From: Brucella pseudintermedia
GTDB lineage: Bacteria > Pseudomonadota > Alphaproteobacteria > Rhizobiales > Rhizobiaceae
Assembly (NCBI RefSeq): GCF_008932435.1
Contig: NZ_WBWE01000002.1
Coordinates: 248,001 to 312,000, forward strand
Direction of reading: 5' to 3'
DNA length: 64,000 nt
This document shows, in pieces, positions 1-6,827 of this stretch. Below the pieces are notes generated by a model, which saw only the letters and a program-made list of their open reading frames with translations, was not told the DNA's origin and searched no databases. Position numbers and translations under genes: made by a program. How positions within the stretch are numbered: the stretch's first letter is position 1; every line of letters starts with the position of its first letter.

Positions 1-67
1 AACACAAAGTTACGCGATGAACGGACTTGATATACCACTCGTTTTATGGTCGGATTTCCTCAACTGA
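1..67 (+). CDS. 3' end of an unidentified CDS (partial)
   Basis: The second forward frame is open from the window edge to a TGA at 65-67 and ends in ...GLDIPLVLWSDFLN. A strong intrinsic terminator starts 4 bases later, which is what one expects just after a gene. Only about 21 residues are visible, so no family can be named. It could instead be a chance open frame. Confidence 0.35.
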   Translation, partial: TQSYAMNGLDIPLVLWSDFLN

Positions 68-70
68 CCT

Positions 71-102
71 CCCCGGCTGGCCCCGCCAGTCGGGGGTTTT
101 TT
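71..102 (+). terminator. Rho-independent terminator
   Basis: An 11-bp stem (71-81 with 85-95, one G-U pair) closes a CCC loop and is followed by a run of six T. It should end the transcript arriving from the left edge of the window. Confidence 0.8.
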
Positions 103-234
103 AAACCCGGCGTAGGCTTCGGGCTGGCAGCGCCACCGCCGCTGGCCCGTAGGCAATTCTTGACGGAAAATTCATCCAATCCTGACAAAGCCGCGCTTTG
201 AGCATTGACGCGGGACGGCCCATCGTGATCCTGC

Positions 235-274
235 CCGATGCCCCGGAAGGACCGCATTCTTTCCGGGGCATCGG
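235..274 (+). promoter_or_regulatory. Perfect 14-bp inverted repeat in a 5' leader
   Basis: Arms 235-248 and 261-274 pair perfectly around a 12-base loop, about 40 bases before the next start codon. There is no T run, so it is not a normal intrinsic terminator. It may be an mRNA 5' stability hairpin or a protein-binding palindrome. The rest of 103-312 shows no gene. Confidence 0.5.
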
Positions 275-312
275 TAAAGCTGCCTTGCGGGGCGAGAAAC
301 ACGAGACCAATC

Positions 313-729
313 ATGTCAATTCAATCACTCATCGACAGTATCGCCACAAAGATCAACATCGATCCGCAGCTTGCCGAGAAGCTTGCCGGTTCGGTATTTT
401 CGGTGCTGCAGCACAGCGCTCCGGAAATCGGCAACAAGATTTTCGCGCTCCTGCCGGATGCGCAGCAACTCGCCAGCGCCCACGACGTGCTTGCCAACAG
501 CACCGGCGGCATCATGGGCGCGCTGTCGGGCCTGATGGACAATGTGGCTGGCGAAAAGATGAGCGCGCTTCTGAAGGCTGCGGCCACGCTTCGCTCGAGC
601 GGCCTTTCCAGCGACCAGATCACCGAAGCAGGCGGACAGGTGATCAACTATGTGCGCGATCACGACCCGCAACTGATTGACCAACTGGTCGCGAACGTGC
701 CCGCGCTCAAGGGCCATTTCGGCCTCTGA
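313..729 (+). CDS. Small conserved helical protein (138 aa), function unknown
   Basis: The start ATG at 313 gives MSIQSLIDSIATKINIDPQ; an upstream in-frame ATG at 238 would place the long hairpin inside the coding region and is less likely. The protein is helical, with no signal peptide or membrane segment. It has a Gly-rich centre (STGGIMGALSGLMDNV, about residues 68-83) like proteins of the DUF2780/DUF937 kind, but I cannot assign a family with certainty. It stands alone, with a hairpin on each side, so it is probably monocistronic. Confidence 0.7.
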   Translation: MSIQSLIDSIATKINIDPQLAEKLAGSVFSVLQHSAPEIGNKIFALLPDAQQLASAHDVLANSTGGIMGALSGLMDNVAGEKMSALLKAAATLRSSGLSSDQITEAGGQVINYVRDHDPQLIDQLVANVPALKGHFGL

Positions 730-742
730 TAGATGGATTTTC

Positions 743-775
743 TTTGTGTGCGCTTTCTGCGATGGCGCACACAAA
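743..775 (+). terminator. Strong hairpin after the 313-729 gene
   Basis: An 11-bp perfect stem (743-753 with 765-775) surrounds an 11-base loop, 13 bases after the stop codon. The following bases are AAGCTT rather than a T run, so termination efficiency is uncertain. Confidence 0.5.
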
Positions 776-859
776 AGCTTGGCCAGCCTATTTGTCCCAT
801 TTGTCATTGTGACCGGTCACAGCTATCATGCCGTTATCGAAATCATTTTCTGGTGATGG

Positions 860-2290
860 ATGTCTGCTGATACGACGGAAAAGAAGGTTACGCGCGCGCC
901 GCGTCGCCGTACGCCTGCCTATGTCAAATCTCTTCGCGGTGTGAAGAACTGGAAGCAGGCGACCGAATGGCTTGCCTGGCGCGACATCGAAGACATCGAA
1001 TGCATTACCCCCGATCAGGCGGGGGTGGCCCGCGGCAAGATGATGCCGTCGAAGAAATTCACCTCCAATACCTCGCTGGCATTGCCTTCCGCCGTCTTCA
1101 TGACGACGATTTCCGGCGATTATCCGGAAGACGGCTACGGCTTCCACTATCCGGAAGATGACGGCGACCTGAAGCTGATGCCGGATCTCTCGACCCTTTC
1201 GGCTGTGCCGTGGGAATCCGATCCGACGGCGCAGGTCATCTGCGATCTCGTATATCAGGACGGGCGCGCGGTCGAATTCACTCCGCGCAATGTGCTGCGC
1301 AATGTGGTTGCCGCCTATAACAAGCGCGGATTGAAGCCGGTCGTGGCGCCGGAAATCGAATTCTATCTGGTGCGCAAGAATCCCGACCCCGATTATCCGC
1401 TGACACCGCCCGTCGGCCGGTCGGGCCGCGCCATCGGCGGCGGTCAGGGCTATTCGATCGCGGGCGTTAACGAATTCGACGAACTGATCGACGATATCTA
1501 CCACTTCTCCGAAGGTCAGGGCCTCGAGATCGACACGCTGATCCATGAGGAAGGCGCGGGCCAGCTTGAAATCAACCTGCGCCATGGCGACCCGGTGGAA
1601 CTGGCCGATCAGGTGTTCATGTTCAAGCGCACGATCCGCGAGGCGGCGCTGAAACACGATATGTATGCCACCTTCATGGCGAAGCCCATTCAGGGCCAGC
1701 CGGGATCGGCGATGCATATCCATCAGTCCATCGTGGACAAGAAGACCGGGCGCAACATCTTCACCAATGAGGATGGCGGCGAAAGCGAAGCCTTCCGCAA
1801 TTTCATCGGCGGCATGCAGCGCCATGTGCCGAATGCGCTCGTCATGTTCGCCCCTTACGTCAACTCTTACCGACGCCTGACGCCGGACGCTTCTGCGCCC
1901 GTCAACGTCAAATGGGGCTATGACAACCGCACGACTGCGTTCCGCGTGCCGCGCTCCGACCCAAATGGACGCCGCGTGGAAAACCGCATCCCCTCTTCCG
2001 ACGCCAACCCCTACCTTGCCCTTGCTGCGTCGCTTGCCTGCGGGCTGATCGGCCTTGTGAACAAGATCGAGCCGGAACAGCCCGCGACCACCAGCGTCAA
2101 CACAAAGGAAGTCGAGCTGCCCCGCGGCCTGATCGACGCGGTGGAGCTTTTCGAGGAAGACGCCGAACTGCGCAACCTCTTCGGCAACTCCTTCGTCACC
2201 ACCTATGCCGCCATCAAACGCGCCGAGTTCGAAACCTTCATGGAAGTGATCAGCCCGTGGGAACGCGAGTTTTTGTTGTTGAACGTTTAA
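860..2290 (+). CDS. puuA: Glutamine synthetase family ligase, gamma-glutamylputrescine synthetase-like
   Basis: The 476-aa protein is the length of class I GS relatives that ligate glutamate to amines. Seen: the catalytic-domain run KPIQGQPGSAMHIHQS (about residues 275-290; ATP/metal site of the GS fold), the C-terminal motif NRTTAFRVPRSD and NRIPSSDANPYLALAA. The adenylylation loop of housekeeping GlnA is not recognisable. The PuuB-like oxidase downstream (2749-4035) supports a role in polyamine or amine catabolism through gamma-glutamyl intermediates. The two genes are separated by a 4-helix-bundle cassette that starts at the stop codon. The exact amine is inferred, not shown. Confidence 0.85.
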   Translation: MSADTTEKKVTRAPRRRTPAYVKSLRGVKNWKQATEWLAWRDIEDIECITPDQAGVARGKMMPSKKFTSNTSLALPSAVFMTTISGDYPEDGYGFHYPEDDGDLKLMPDLSTLSAVPWESDPTAQVICDLVYQDGRAVEFTPRNVLRNVVAAYNKRGLKPVVAPEIEFYLVRKNPDPDYPLTPPVGRSGRAIGGGQGYSIAGVNEFDELIDDIYHFSEGQGLEIDTLIHEEGAGQLEINLRHGDPVELADQVFMFKRTIREAALKHDMYATFMAKPIQGQPGSAMHIHQSIVDKKTGRNIFTNEDGGESEAFRNFIGGMQRHVPNALVMFAPYVNSYRRLTPDASAPVNVKWGYDNRTTAFRVPRSDPNGRRVENRIPSSDANPYLALAASLACGLIGLVNKIEPEQPATTSVNTKEVELPRGLIDAVELFEEDAELRNLFGNSFVTTYAAIKRAEFETFMEVISPWEREFLLLNV

Positions 2291-2322
2291 GGGAGTAAGG
2301 GAGTAAGGGAGTAAGGGAGTAA
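2291..2322 (+). repeat. Four tandem copies of an 8-bp unit (GGGAGTAA)
   Basis: Four perfect copies of GGGAGTAA begin directly after the stop codon of the upstream ligase gene. They are nearly complementary to the pyrimidine-rich repeat at 2710-2732 on the far side of the small gene. Transcribed together, the two would form a stem of about 20 bp enclosing the gene. Confidence 0.85.
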
Positions 2323-2338
2323 GCAGATATGCGGGGGC

Positions 2339-2707
2339 GTGGCTGTGGCAATCAATTCTTATCGCGATATACTTGTGTGGCAGCAAGCAATGGAGCTCGT
2401 GACGGCTATATACCAATCGACTGAAACCTGGCCGAAAGAAGAGGCTTATGGCCTTACCAGTCAGGTTCGGCGTGCTGCCGTTTCTATTCCGGCCAATATC
2501 GCGGAGGGATATGGCCGCGATACGCGCGGTTCCTATCAGCAGTTTCTGCGTATCGCTCAAGGTTCCTTGAAAGAAATGGAAACTCACTTGCTCATTGCTG
2601 AAAGGTTGGGCTTCATCAGAAGCGAAAAAATGGAACCCATAATGACCAAGAGTGAAAGCGTCGGAAAGCTGTTACGACTTCTGATCCGTAAACTATCGGA
2701 AACCTGA
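2339..2707 (+). CDS. Four-helix-bundle protein of the 23S rRNA intervening-sequence (IVP/S23) family
   Basis: This 122-aa protein carries the family's hallmarks: SYRDILVWQQAMELV near the N-terminus, YGLTSQVRRAAVSIPANIAEG in the middle (about residues 38-58) and SYQQFLRIAQGSLKEMETHL. The start is GTG at 2339; the ATG at 2329 is in another frame. Relatives are encoded inside intervening sequences of bacterial 23S rRNA genes or stand alone; related Avd proteins assist diversity-generating retroelements. No reverse transcriptase or rRNA is present here. The gene lies between puuA and puuB, bounded by inverted low-complexity repeats, which suggests a small insertion cassette. Its own function is unknown. 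Confidence 0.85.
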   Translation: MAVAINSYRDILVWQQAMELVTAIYQSTETWPKEEAYGLTSQVRRAAVSIPANIAEGYGRDTRGSYQQFLRIAQGSLKEMETHLLIAERLGFIRSEKMEPIMTKSESVGKLLRLLIRKLSET

Positions 2708-2709
2708 CC

Positions 2710-2732
2710 TACTCCCCTATTCCCTACTCCCT
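2710..2732 (+). repeat. Imperfect TACTCCC/TATTCCC repeat, inverse of the 2291-2322 repeat
   Basis: Three diverged units (TACTCCC, CTATTCCC, TACTCCCT) follow the stop of the four-helix-bundle gene. Their reverse complement closely matches the GGGAGTAA array on the other side, so the pair forms terminal inverted repeats of the cassette. Confidence 0.8.
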
Positions 2733-2748
2733 TGAAACGGAATCGCCA

Positions 2749-4035
2749 ATGCCCTACCAGTCCCCAATCTCGCCCGGCTATTCCTGGTACGAGGCGACCG
2801 TTCCGGACCGCCCGCAATATCCCGAAATGGATGGGTCGCGGCAGGCCGATATCGTCGTCATCGGCGGCGGATATACGGGGCTTTCAGCGGCCTATCATCT
2901 GGCAAGGCAAGGCGCAGATGTGGTTCTGATCGATGGCGCCCGGTTCGGTGATGGCGCATCGGGCCGCAATGGCGGGCAGTTCGGCACCGGCCAGCGCACA
3001 TGGGCCGAGGAGCTGGAAGCCGAATATGGCTTCGAGCGCGCCAAGGCGCTGTTCGACGTGGCGGAAGAAGCCAAGGCTCACCTTCTCGCTTTTGCGGACG
3101 AGCACGGGATCGACATGGAATATGTGCCCGGCCAGATTTCAGTCGTGCACAAGCCGCGCTATCTGAAGTCCTATGAGCGTCATGTCGAGCTGATGGCAAG
3201 CCGCTTCAACTATCCGCACCTGCGCCTGCTCGATCGTGAGGAAACGGCGCGCCTGCTCGGTTCGCAGCGCTATCATGGCGGTGTCTATGATGCAGGCACC
3301 GGCCATATTCATCCGCTGAAATTGCTCGTCGGGACGGCAAAAGCCGCCCATGCAGCGGGGGCGAAGCTGTTTGAAGACACAAGAGCCACCAAAATCAGCA
3401 CGGCAAGCGGGCGGGTCGAGGTCGAAACCAATCGCGGAACCATCGTCGCGAAAAACGCCTTCATCGCCGTCAATGCTTATGGCGGGCTGCTGGAGCCGCT
3501 CAGCGCATCGCATGTCATGCCGATCCGCTCCTTCATCGGCGCAACGGTGCCGCTGGGCGACGACAGCCCGGTTATTCCGGGCGGTGAATCCGTCGACGAT
3601 TCCCGCTTTGTGGTGCGCTATTTCCGCCGCTCAAAAGACGGCAGGCTGCTGTTCGGCGGGCGTGAGGCCTATACCGCCGACAATCCGCGCGACATCAGCA
3701 CGCATATCCGCCGTCAGATCGCCGAAATTTACCCGGCGCTGGACAAGGTCGAGATCACCCATGCATGGGGCGGTTCGGTTGGCATCACCATGCCGCGCCA
3801 GCCTTTTGTGCGCGAGGTCATGCCCGGCGTCATTTCCGCAGGCGGCTATTCCGGCCATGGGGTCATGCTGGCCAACTACATGGGCACGCTTTACGCGGAA
3901 ACGCTGACAGGCAATCGCGACAGGCTGAAACTGTTCGAGGAACTGCGCATTCCCGCCTTCCCCGGTGGTCGCACCTTCCGCTCGCCGCTCCTGTTCCTTG
4001 CCCTGTCATGGTATGCATTGATGGACAGAATTTAG
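2749..4035 (+). CDS. puuB: FAD-dependent amine oxidase, gamma-glutamylputrescine oxidase-like
   Basis: A 428-aa DAO-family flavoenzyme. An N-terminal dinucleotide-binding site is visible (ADIVVIGGGYTGLSAAYHLA, about residues 29-48), then GASGRNGGQFGTGQR, which is typical of the OrdL/PuuB group. The C-terminal FAD-closing motif GGYSGHGVMLANYMGTLYAE is near residue 365. Together with the PuuA-like ligase it would oxidise gamma-glutamyl amines to aldehydes and H2O2 in the cytoplasm. The start ATG at 2749 lies 16 bases after the inverted repeat of the inserted cassette. The real substrate could be another gamma-glutamylated amine. Confidence 0.85.
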   Translation: MPYQSPISPGYSWYEATVPDRPQYPEMDGSRQADIVVIGGGYTGLSAAYHLARQGADVVLIDGARFGDGASGRNGGQFGTGQRTWAEELEAEYGFERAKALFDVAEEAKAHLLAFADEHGIDMEYVPGQISVVHKPRYLKSYERHVELMASRFNYPHLRLLDREETARLLGSQRYHGGVYDAGTGHIHPLKLLVGTAKAAHAAGAKLFEDTRATKISTASGRVEVETNRGTIVAKNAFIAVNAYGGLLEPLSASHVMPIRSFIGATVPLGDDSPVIPGGESVDDSRFVVRYFRRSKDGRLLFGGREAYTADNPRDISTHIRRQIAEIYPALDKVEITHAWGGSVGITMPRQPFVREVMPGVISAGGYSGHGVMLANYMGTLYAETLTGNRDRLKLFEELRIPAFPGGRTFRSPLLFLALSWYALMDRI

Positions 4036-4052
4036 GTCAGCCTTCTTTCATG

Positions 4053-4082
4053 AAAAAGGCGAGGTGCAGTCTGCACCCCGCC
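4053..4082 (-). terminator. Terminator of the Hint-domain gene
   Basis: Stem 4058-4069 with 4071-4082 (12 positions, one A/C mismatch). Read on the minus strand it is followed by TTTTTC at 4057-4052. It lies between two convergent genes and may act on both. Confidence 0.7.
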
Positions 4083-4111
4083 ATTCTTATCATCGTCCGG
4101 TGCTTCATGTT

Positions 4112-4933
4112 CTACGCTACGCTTGCACCTGCCTTCGCGGCCAGACGCTGATAGGTTTCCTCAACCACGTCCCGCACGGGAAGAATGCCGCTCATGCACA
4201 ACAGCGCATGTATGTGCTGACGGGCGCCTTCATAGCCCATCAGCGGCGCACAGGGCTGCATGATGATATTGGCTTCCTCCGGATAAAGTTCCCGATACTC
4301 GGCAAAATTGGTGAAGCTCTTGTAGCTGTCGCCGCGCATCAAATAAGTCTCGACGGCAGCCCCTTCTGCCAGCACGGCATCATGACCGTCGAGAACGATG
4401 TTGTAATAGTCGATCGGCTTGTCCATCGACACGCGCGCTATGCTCTGGCCGTTGACCAGATCCTTCACGCGGATCAGCACGCCATCGATGAGCAGCGCAT
4501 GGTTGGGCGAAAGATAAAGGTCGCGCTGCGGGGTTTTACCGTCGATGGCATGGCGCTTGACGCGGATCGGCATCACGCTCTCGCTCCATTCTGCGCCGCC
4601 CTTTCTGTGGCTCTGCCAGCCGACCCATTTGACCGGACGGGCGTCGCCTCGAACCGTGGTCACGAGATCGCCAACCGACAAAGCCTCCACCGCCACCGGG
4701 CCGCCGGGTGTTTCGATCAGCGTTCCTTTCAGGAGGCAATTGGCTCCGCCGCCGTGACCGCCATGTCCGCCGCCATGCCACCATTTCGTGCCGAGCGCTT
4801 GTGACGGGCGTGTCCACATTGCTGAAGCAAACACGCCCAGCGCCGCGGCCCTGGCGGCGGTGGCAGCCGTGAGGCCCAGAAAATGCCGTCGCGCCCGACT
4901 GCGCGGCGAATGCCCGTTCTTTTCTGAAGACAT
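4112..4933 (-). CDS. Tat-exported Hint (hedgehog/intein)-domain protein
   Basis: 273 aa. The N-terminus has a twin-arginine signal (SRARRHFLGLTAATAARAAA, about residues 12-31) ending near PSQA, then a Gly/His-rich linker (HGGGHGGHGGG). A Hint-type domain follows: NCLLKGTLIETPGGPVAVEA (block A with its Cys, about residue 66), VGDLVTTVRG, and the block B-like LSPNHALLIDGVLI. The last residues have no intein splice-junction Asn or extein. Such Hint_2 proteins occur in Rhizobiales; autoprocessing is a family property and has not been shown for this type. It is monocistronic, with its own terminator. Physiological role unknown. Confidence 0.75.
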   Translation of the reverse strand: MSSEKNGHSPRSRARRHFLGLTAATAARAAALGVFASAMWTRPSQALGTKWWHGGGHGGHGGGANCLLKGTLIETPGGPVAVEALSVGDLVTTVRGDARPVKWVGWQSHRKGGAEWSESVMPIRVKRHAIDGKTPQRDLYLSPNHALLIDGVLIRVKDLVNGQSIARVSMDKPIDYYNIVLDGHDAVLAEGAAVETYLMRGDSYKSFTNFAEYRELYPEEANIIMQPCAPLMGYEGARQHIHALLCMSGILPVRDVVEETYQRLAAKAGASVA

Positions 4934-5072
4934 GAATCCCTCCGCTTTTATCGTTACGGCATCGGCCCGAAAATCAGCGTGGATTCTGGCAAAGCACGAT
5001 GCGCAGCTTCAAAATCTGAAGCGTCGTTCCGCGTTGCCGGATTTGCGGCGCTTCGATACTTTGCCCCACGTT

Positions 5073-5170
5073 AGAGCGCGTTTCGATCTGATTGGATCAG
5101 TTGGCGCTCTAGTGTTTATTTTGACGCGCATCTTTTCCGAAAACCGTTTCACACTTTTCGGGATGCGCTC
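5073..5170. repeat. Dispersed palindromic repeat, copy A
   Basis: First part: AGAGCGC (5073-5079) pairs with GCGCTCT (5104-5110) around a GATCTGATTGGATCAG core. Second part: GCATCTTTTCCGAAAACCG...TTTCGGGATGCGCTC (5128-5170), whose ends pair. The second part recurs, diverged, at 19880-19950 (opposite orientation) and 32372-32420. It belongs to the short palindromic repeat class common in Brucellaceae. The rest of 4934-5371 has no convincing gene. Confidence 0.65.
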
Positions 5171-5371
5171 CGATGTCGGCAATCTTAGCTGATGCCGGCT
5201 CCGAACAGATTCCGGCAATCAGTCCATCGGGCTTCCCGAATAGGCGTAAGCCTTACCTCGAAAGGTGAGTATTTCTGCCGTTCAAAGACATTGCGCACGG
5301 TCGTTCCTGCTGATCGAGGCTAAACGAGCTTGCAAAAGTGTGATTTGCCGCGCATCTGAAAATAGTATACC

Positions 5372-5389
5372 CCTCTATTCTAATAGAGG
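5372..5389. promoter_or_regulatory. Probable DmeR operator upstream of dmeF
   Basis: A perfect 8-bp inverted repeat, CCTCTATT-CT-AATAGAGG, ends 8 bases before the dmeF ATG and overlaps where a promoter -10 and Shine-Dalgarno region would lie. It is preceded by GTATACC. RcnR/CsoR-type repressors bind short inverted repeats containing C or G runs, so this is the natural site for the repressor encoded by the next gene but one. Confidence 0.65.
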
Positions 5390-5397
5390 ATCGTTTC

Positions 5398-6339
5398 ATG
5401 AGCACACATCACCATCCGGATCATAACGGGCATCGACTGTCATCCCGGCACGATCATTTCTTTCTGGGAGAAAATCACCAGCGCAACGAAAAGCGGACCT
5501 GGATGGTGATCGCCATCACGGTGACGATGATGATAATCGAGATCACCGCCGGAAATCTCTACGGCTCCATGGCGCTGACCGCCGATGGCTGGCATATGTC
5601 CACCCATGCGGCGGCGATGCTGATCGCGGCGCTGGCCTATCTCTATGCGCGCAGGCACGCGCATAATGCGCGCTTTACCTTCGGCACCGGCAAGCTCGGC
5701 GATCTGGCGGGTTTTGCCAGCGCCATCGTTCTGGCGCTGATCGCGCTTCTGATCGGCTGGGAAAGCTTCTGGCGCTTCAGCGCGCCGGTCGACATCGACT
5801 TTCACGAAGCCATTCTGGTCGCCGTCATCGGTTTGATCGTCAATCTGGTCTGTGCCTGGCTTCTCAGGGACGATCATTCGCACCATCACGACCACCACCA
5901 CCATGATCACAGCCATGACCAGAACCTGCGCGCCGCCTATATGCATGTGCTCGCCGATGCGCTGACATCGGTGCTTGCCATTGCGGCGCTTCTGCTGGGC
6001 AGTCTTTACGGCTGGCTCTGGCTTGATCCGGCGATAGGCATCGTCGGCGCGCTGGTGATCGCAAACTGGTCATGGGGCCTGATAAAGGACACCGGCTCCA
6101 CCCTGCTCGACTATCTGCCGGAAGACGAGGACCTGCCGCAGGAGATAGCCGAAATCATCGTCCGCGAGGGCGGCGAAATAGCCGACCTGCATGTCTGGCA
6201 GCTTGGGCCGGGCCATCACGGCGCCATCGTTTCCATCATCGCGGAACAGCCGCAAGCGCCGTCCTATTACCGGAACAAGCTTGCAGCCATCCATGATTTG
6301 TCGCATGTGACGGTGGAGGTGGAACCGCGAACCGCCTGA
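5398..6339 (+). CDS. dmeF: Cation diffusion facilitator, DmeF-like Co/Ni (Zn) exporter
   Basis: A 313-aa CDF transporter of the inner membrane that exports divalent metal in exchange for protons. It has a His-rich N-terminus (MSTHHHPDHNGH), six hydrophobic segments, ADGWHMSTHAAAM in TM2 and HVLADALTSVLA in TM5 (the H/DxxxD metal site), and a His-rich loop HSHHHDHHHHDHSHD between TM4 and TM5 (about residues 160-173). The cytoplasmic ferredoxin-like C-terminal domain is present. A CsoR/RcnR-family sensor gene follows 23 bases downstream. The dmeRF pair in Rhizobium leguminosarum exports Co and Ni; here the gene order is F then R. Specificity is inferred. Confidence 0.9.
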   Translation: MSTHHHPDHNGHRLSSRHDHFFLGENHQRNEKRTWMVIAITVTMMIIEITAGNLYGSMALTADGWHMSTHAAAMLIAALAYLYARRHAHNARFTFGTGKLGDLAGFASAIVLALIALLIGWESFWRFSAPVDIDFHEAILVAVIGLIVNLVCAWLLRDDHSHHHDHHHHDHSHDQNLRAAYMHVLADALTSVLAIAALLLGSLYGWLWLDPAIGIVGALVIANWSWGLIKDTGSTLLDYLPEDEDLPQEIAEIIVREGGEIADLHVWQLGPGHHGAIVSIIAEQPQAPSYYRNKLAAIHDLSHVTVEVEPRTA

Positions 6340-6362
6340 CCGTCCAGATTTCAGGAGCATCC

Positions 6363-6638
6363 ATGACCCACACGATCCGTGAAAAGCAGAAGCTCATCAA
6401 CCGCGTGCGCCGCATTCGCGGCCAGCTTGAGGGCGTGGAACGGATGCTCGAGGACGAGAAGGGCTGCGCTGAGGTTATGCAGGTGATCGCGGGCGTTCGC
6501 GGCGCGGTCAACGGGCTGATGGCGGAAGTGATCGAAGATCACATTCTGATGCATGTGGCCGATGGCGCCCTTCCGCAGAAGGAGCGCGACGAAGGCGCGG
6601 GCGAGCTTGTCGATGTGGTTCGCGCCTATCTGAAATAG
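6363..6638 (+). CDS. dmeR: CsoR/RcnR-family metal-sensing repressor (DmeR-like)
   Basis: A 91-aa all-helical repressor without a classical HTH. The nickel/cobalt ligand set known from E. coli RcnR is complete: His3, Cys35, His60 and His64 (MTH at the start, EKGCAEV, EVIEDHILMHV). The family also includes CsoR (Cu) and FrmR (formaldehyde), but the H-C-H-H set and the CDF partner favour Ni/Co. A Shine-Dalgarno AGGAG lies 5 bases before the ATG. Metal binding would release the operator at 5372-5389 and derepress the exporter. Confidence 0.88.
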   Translation: MTHTIREKQKLINRVRRIRGQLEGVERMLEDEKGCAEVMQVIAGVRGAVNGLMAEVIEDHILMHVADGALPQKERDEGAGELVDVVRAYLK

Positions 6639-6644
6639 ACGGTG

Positions 6645-6673
6645 TTGACATCCGTTCAAGGCAGGAATAGCAA
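6645..6673 (+). promoter_or_regulatory. Probable sigma-70 promoter for the Tyr leader transcript
   Basis: TTGACA (6645-6650), a 17-base spacer, then TAGCAA (6668-6673). The transcript would start at or next to the ATG at 6680, giving a leaderless leader-peptide mRNA. The -10 is weak, so this rests mainly on the perfect -35 and the spacing. Confidence 0.5.
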
Positions 6674-6679
6674 GACGGC

Positions 6680-6730
6680 ATGAACAAAGCACTCATCAGC
6701 ACCCGGTCTTATTACGCCCCGCTCACATAG
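6680..6730 (+). CDS. Leader peptide MNKALISTRSYYAPLT
   Basis: A 16-codon ORF with adjacent Tyr codons (TAT TAC, 6710-6715) and a TAG stop at 6728-6730. No good Shine-Dalgarno is present; translation would be leaderless, as known for the trpL leader of Sinorhizobium meliloti. It precedes a prephenate/arogenate dehydrogenase gene, an enzyme that makes the tyrosine precursor, and its 3' end runs into alternating hairpins. It is a likely sensor of charged tRNA-Tyr. Confidence 0.55.
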   Translation: MNKALISTRSYYAPLT

Positions 6731-6777
6731 CGGCGGGTTTGCTTTGTCATAGTTCAACCGCTGCATCGCCAGCGGTT
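6719..6777 (+). promoter_or_regulatory. Attenuator-like alternating hairpins
   Basis: Four segments alternate CCGCT (6719-6723), AGCGG (6729-6733), AACCGCT (6756-6762) and AGCGGTT (6771-6777). Segments 1-2 and 3-4 can pair, or 2-3 instead. A ribosome stalled at the two Tyr codons would cover segment 1 and favour 2-3; one that reaches the stop codon would free the 7-bp 3-4 hairpin. The T tract after 3-4 is weak (GAGTTTC), which is the main reservation. Confidence 0.5.
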
Positions 6778-6827
6778 GAGTTTCAAGGACAGCGCCTCTG
6801 GCCATGCGGCCCTTAAGAGGTCAGTCC

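Noticed and set aside
2291..2322. CRISPR-like or satellite array
   Set aside because: The units are contiguous 8-mers without spacers and match the inverse repeat across the small gene; there are no cas genes in the window.
788..2587. 599-codon minus-strand ORF opposite the PuuA-like gene
   Set aside because: It is the antisense of a clear glutamine synthetase family gene, spans the following repeat and has no recognisable domain; high GC at third codon positions creates such frames.
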